Assembly (NCBI GenBank): GCA_900319895.1
Contig: ONQK01000202.1
Location: forward strand, 1 to 8,414
Direction of reading: 5' to 3'
Length of the DNA stretch: 8,414 nt
DNA from: an uncultured Prevotella sp.
GTDB lineage: Bacteria > Bacteroidota > Bacteroidia > Bacteroidales > Bacteroidaceae
Within the stretch, counting starts at the first letter, position 1, and every line of letters begins with the position of its first letter. Position numbers and translations under genes: made by a program. Below are positions 6,537-8,414 of the stretch, piece by piece. The notes under the pieces were generated by a model, which was not told where the DNA came from, ran no database searches, and worked only from the letters and a program-made list of their open reading frames with translations.

Positions 6537-8066
6537 ATGTTTGAAGGACAACCTAAAGGTTTATTTGCGTTAGCACTGGCTAACACGGGCGAACGATTCG
6601 GCTACTACACAATGATTGCCGTGTTCGCATTGTTTCTAAGAGCCAATTTCGGACTAGACCCTGCCATGGCAAGTGTCATTTACAGCACTTTCCTCGGACT
6701 GGTCTATTTCATGCCGCTCTTCGGTGGCATCCTGGCCGACAAATTTGGCTTCGGAAAAATGGTAACGGCGGGCATTCTGATCATGTTCGGCGGCTATCTG
6801 CTACTCTCTCTCCCATTAGGTGGAGACACAATCGCGCTCATCGTCATGCTGGCAGCATTGGTTTTCATCAGCGTGGGAACTGGTTTGTTCAAAGGCAACC
6901 TGCAAGTGATGGTCGGCAATCTCTACGACGACCCGAAATTGGCAGACAAGCGCGACTCGGCCTTCTCGATTTTCTACATGGCCATCAACATCGGCGCACT
7001 CTTTGCACCGACGGCGGCCGTGAAAATCAAGAACTGGGCAGAGACTTCGCTCGGAATGTCGGGCAACGATGCCTATCACCTGGCTTTCGCGGTGGCTTGC
7101 GCATCGCTGATCCTGTCAATCGCCATCTACTACATCTTCCGTCCGACTTTCAAGCATGTCGAGGGCGGTAAGCGCAAGAAAGACGCAGCGGTAGCCGTCG
7201 AGGAAGAACTCTCCCCTGCCGACACGAAGGCTCGAATCGTGGCACTCTGCCTCGTCTTCGCCGTGGTAATCTTCTTCTGGATGGCATTCCACCAGAACGG
7301 ACTGACGCTGACATTCTTTGCCGACGAATTCACGGCTAACAAGGCAGAGGGACCACACACCATGCCTTTCGACGTCATCAATCTCTTCCTGATAATCATC
7401 ATTGTGTACGCCTTGTTCTCGCTCTTCCAAAGCAAGACCTCAAAAGCAAAAGGCATCTCGGGCATCGTAATATTGACAGCCATCGCAATCCTTGTCTATA
7501 AATATTACCAGGCTACAGGCTCCATTGACGTCTCAGCTCCGATTTTCCAACAGTTCAACCCCTTCTATGTCGTTGCTCTGACACCCGTGTCGATGGCAAT
7601 CTTTGGAGCGCTTGCACGAAAAGGGAAAGAACCCTCGGCACCACGCAAGATTGCCTACGGTATGCTCGTGGCAGCCATCGCTTTCGGCGTGATGATCTTC
7701 GCTTCTATCGGACTTCCGATACCAGAGCAGGAAATGGGACCCGACGGGCAGCTTGTGGGCAAGCATGTGGCTGATGTATCGGCTTACTGGCTCATCGGAA
7801 CTTACCTGATCCTGACTTTTGCCGAATTGTTGCTTTCTCCGATGGGAATCTCCTTCGTATCGAAAGTGGCGCCTCCCAAATACAAAGGTATGATGATGGG
7901 TGGATGGTTCGTAGCAACAGCTATCGGCAACTTCCTCGTGGCAGTCGGTGGTCTGCTATGGGGAAAGATGCCGCTCACAATCGTCTGGACCGTCTTCCTC
8001 GTGCTCTGCATCCTCTCCGCACTCTTCATGTTCGCCATGATGAAGCGCTTGGAAAAAGTTAGCTAA
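6537..8066 (+). CDS. POT/PTR2-family proton-dependent oligopeptide transporter (MFS)
   Basis: This is a 509-residue inner-membrane protein with many hydrophobic segments, the normal size for bacterial di/tripeptide:proton symporters. Both PTR2 signatures are visible: GGILADKFGFGKMVTAG (63-79, continuing to about 88) and FSIFYMAINIGALFAP (143-158). The TM4 region reads GTGLFKGNLQVMVGNLY (114-130) with the conserved Lys119. The TM10-11 region reads FAELLLSPMG (428-437), with the conserved Glu430, and GMMMGGWFVATAIGN (451-465). A hydrophilic stretch at about 203-233 matches the loop between the two six-helix halves, and extra helices near 282-325 match the two additional segments of prokaryotic members. 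The usual ExxERFxYY motif in helix 1 appears as NTGERFGYY, with Asn16 in place of the first Glu. The gene lies 28 bases after the barrel gene without a clear promoter of its own, and a strong terminator follows. Read-through from the cluster promoter is therefore likely. Substrate range cannot be read from sequence. Confidence 0.95.
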   Translation: MFEGQPKGLFALALANTGERFGYYTMIAVFALFLRANFGLDPAMASVIYSTFLGLVYFMPLFGGILADKFGFGKMVTAGILIMFGGYLLLSLPLGGDTIALIVMLAALVFISVGTGLFKGNLQVMVGNLYDDPKLADKRDSAFSIFYMAINIGALFAPTAAVKIKNWAETSLGMSGNDAYHLAFAVACASLILSIAIYYIFRPTFKHVEGGKRKKDAAVAVEEELSPADTKARIVALCLVFAVVIFFWMAFHQNGLTLTFFADEFTANKAEGPHTMPFDVINLFLIIIIVYALFSLFQSKTSKAKGISGIVILTAIAILVYKYYQATGSIDVSAPIFQQFNPFYVVALTPVSMAIFGALARKGKEPSAPRKIAYGMLVAAIAFGVMIFASIGLPIPEQEMGPDGQLVGKHVADVSAYWLIGTYLILTFAELLLSPMGISFVSKVAPPKYKGMMMGGWFVATAIGNFLVAVGGLLWGKMPLTIVWTVFLVLCILSALFMFAMMKRLEKVS

Positions 8067-8085
8067 ATTCCATAAAACATAAAAT

Positions 8086-8125
8086 AAAAAAGTCTGCACC
8101 CTAAAATTCAAGTGCAGACTTTTTT
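8086..8125 (+). terminator. Intrinsic terminator after the peptide transporter gene
   Basis: A perfect 9-bp GC-containing stem, AGTCTGCAC (8091-8099) and GTGCAGACT (8112-8120), has a 12-base loop. It extends by A-T pairing to 8086 and 8125 and is followed by an uninterrupted T run to 8126. It starts 20 bases past the stop codon. The A run on the left side makes it potentially active in both directions. Confidence 0.92.
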
Positions 8126-8314
8126 TATGCTTAAGCCAAGAGTGGATAACATCATTCCCAACTCCTCAAAACAACATAACTCGATTCAACAAGACATCTT
8201 ATATCAACAGCACTTGACACACCTTTGACTAACATAAAAACATCGCATCGGGAAAACGAACCGTCTTGCAAGAAAATTTTTACGACAATTATGAATTTAT
8301 TGCAAAAATTGAAC

Positions 8315-8322
8315 TATCTTTG
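8315..8322 (+). promoter_or_regulatory. Putative promoter -7 element in front of the Rhs fragment
   Basis: TATCTTTG followed by CA is an exact match to the Bacteroidota TAnnTTTG -7 consensus, identical to the element in front of uvrA. No good -33 element lies 19-21 bases upstream; the nearest TTG, at 8300-8302, is too close. The region from the terminator to here (8127-8314) is AT-rich and shows no gene. The Rhs coding sequence starts only a few bases behind this element without an in-frame ATG. Confidence 0.5.
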
Positions 8323-8325
8323 CAG

Positions 8326-8414
8326 CACATCCGCTACAACCTGCTCGACCTGCCCGCCGAGGTGCGATTCCAGAACGGAGGGAAGACCGAGTACCGATAC
8401 AGTGCCGCAGGAGA
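8326..8414 (+). pseudogene. Rhs/YD-repeat protein fragment, apparently lacking its 5' part and cut by the window end
   Basis: From 8326 one frame reads HIRYNLLDLPAEVRFQNG and then GKTEYRYSAAGE. This is the YN-L-LP-V-F-NG / Y-YSA-AG pattern of the YD-repeat core found shortly before the C-terminal toxin region in Bacteroidota Rhs proteins. The frame is open back to 8233, but the codons between 8233 and 8325 do not look like YD-repeat sequence, are AT-rich, and contain no ATG. By hand count 55 of the 89 bases from 8326 to 8414 are G or C, a sharp change from the AT-rich sequence to the left. I infer a decapitated rhs gene or an orphan Rhs tip module. A GTG at 8362 is the only usual start codon in frame in this stretch. 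The remainder lies outside the window, so a functional short product cannot be excluded. Confidence 0.65.

Noticed and set aside
8127..8314. A gene or RNA between the terminator and the Rhs fragment
   Set aside because: There are frequent stops in all frames, AT-rich composition, no tRNA-like cloverleaf and no second stable hairpin that I could find by eye.

Overview
The window looks like a chromosomal segment from a member of the Bacteroidota, most likely a Prevotella-like Bacteroidales. The reasons are the TAnnTTTG type -7 promoter elements in front of several genes, A-rich translation starts without clear Shine-Dalgarno sequences, a type IX secretion (T9SS) type B sorting domain, a PorT-family outer-membrane barrel, and a short Rhs fragment of the kind common in this group. 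The genus assignment is inference; no phylogenetic search was possible.

Layout from left to right. The first 205 bases hold the 3' end of a gene for an HNH nuclease domain, read to the right and cut by the window edge. A short AT-rich gap follows, with an imperfect tandem repeat and a small hairpin. This hairpin probably ends both the HNH gene and the convergent uvrA gene. uvrA (373-3201, minus) is complete and encodes the damage-recognition subunit of nucleotide excision repair. A 393-base non-coding gap with the uvrA promoter follows. Then comes a small secreted protein on the minus strand (3595-4290) with a T9SS type B C-terminal sorting domain.

This small gene is transcribed away from a rightward cluster. 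The two promoters are back to back and physically interleaved in about 50 bases (4308-4356). The rightward cluster holds a LysM plus periplasmic-binding-fold protein (4385-5761), an outer-membrane beta-barrel of the PorT/OMP_b-brl_2 type only 3 bases later (5765-6508), and a POT-family proton-coupled peptide transporter 28 bases after that (6537-8066). A strong intrinsic terminator at 8086-8125 closes the cluster. The spacing suggests one transcript for the first two genes and possibly all three. Together they would act on the cell envelope: peptidoglycan-associated periplasmic protein, outer-membrane barrel, inner-membrane peptide uptake.

After the terminator the sequence is AT-rich and apparently non-coding, up to a good -7 element at 8315-8322. 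Directly behind it, GC-rich sequence begins that encodes an Rhs-type YD-repeat stretch in the middle of the protein, without a visible start codon, running off the window end. This looks like a decapitated Rhs module.

Most of the window is ordinary core genome. The items most worth a second look are the Rhs junction at about 8326, the interleaved divergent promoters with the envelope gene pair they control, and the HNH protein at the left edge, which may be the tail of a larger defence-type nuclease. I did not find convincing evidence for a completely new system.
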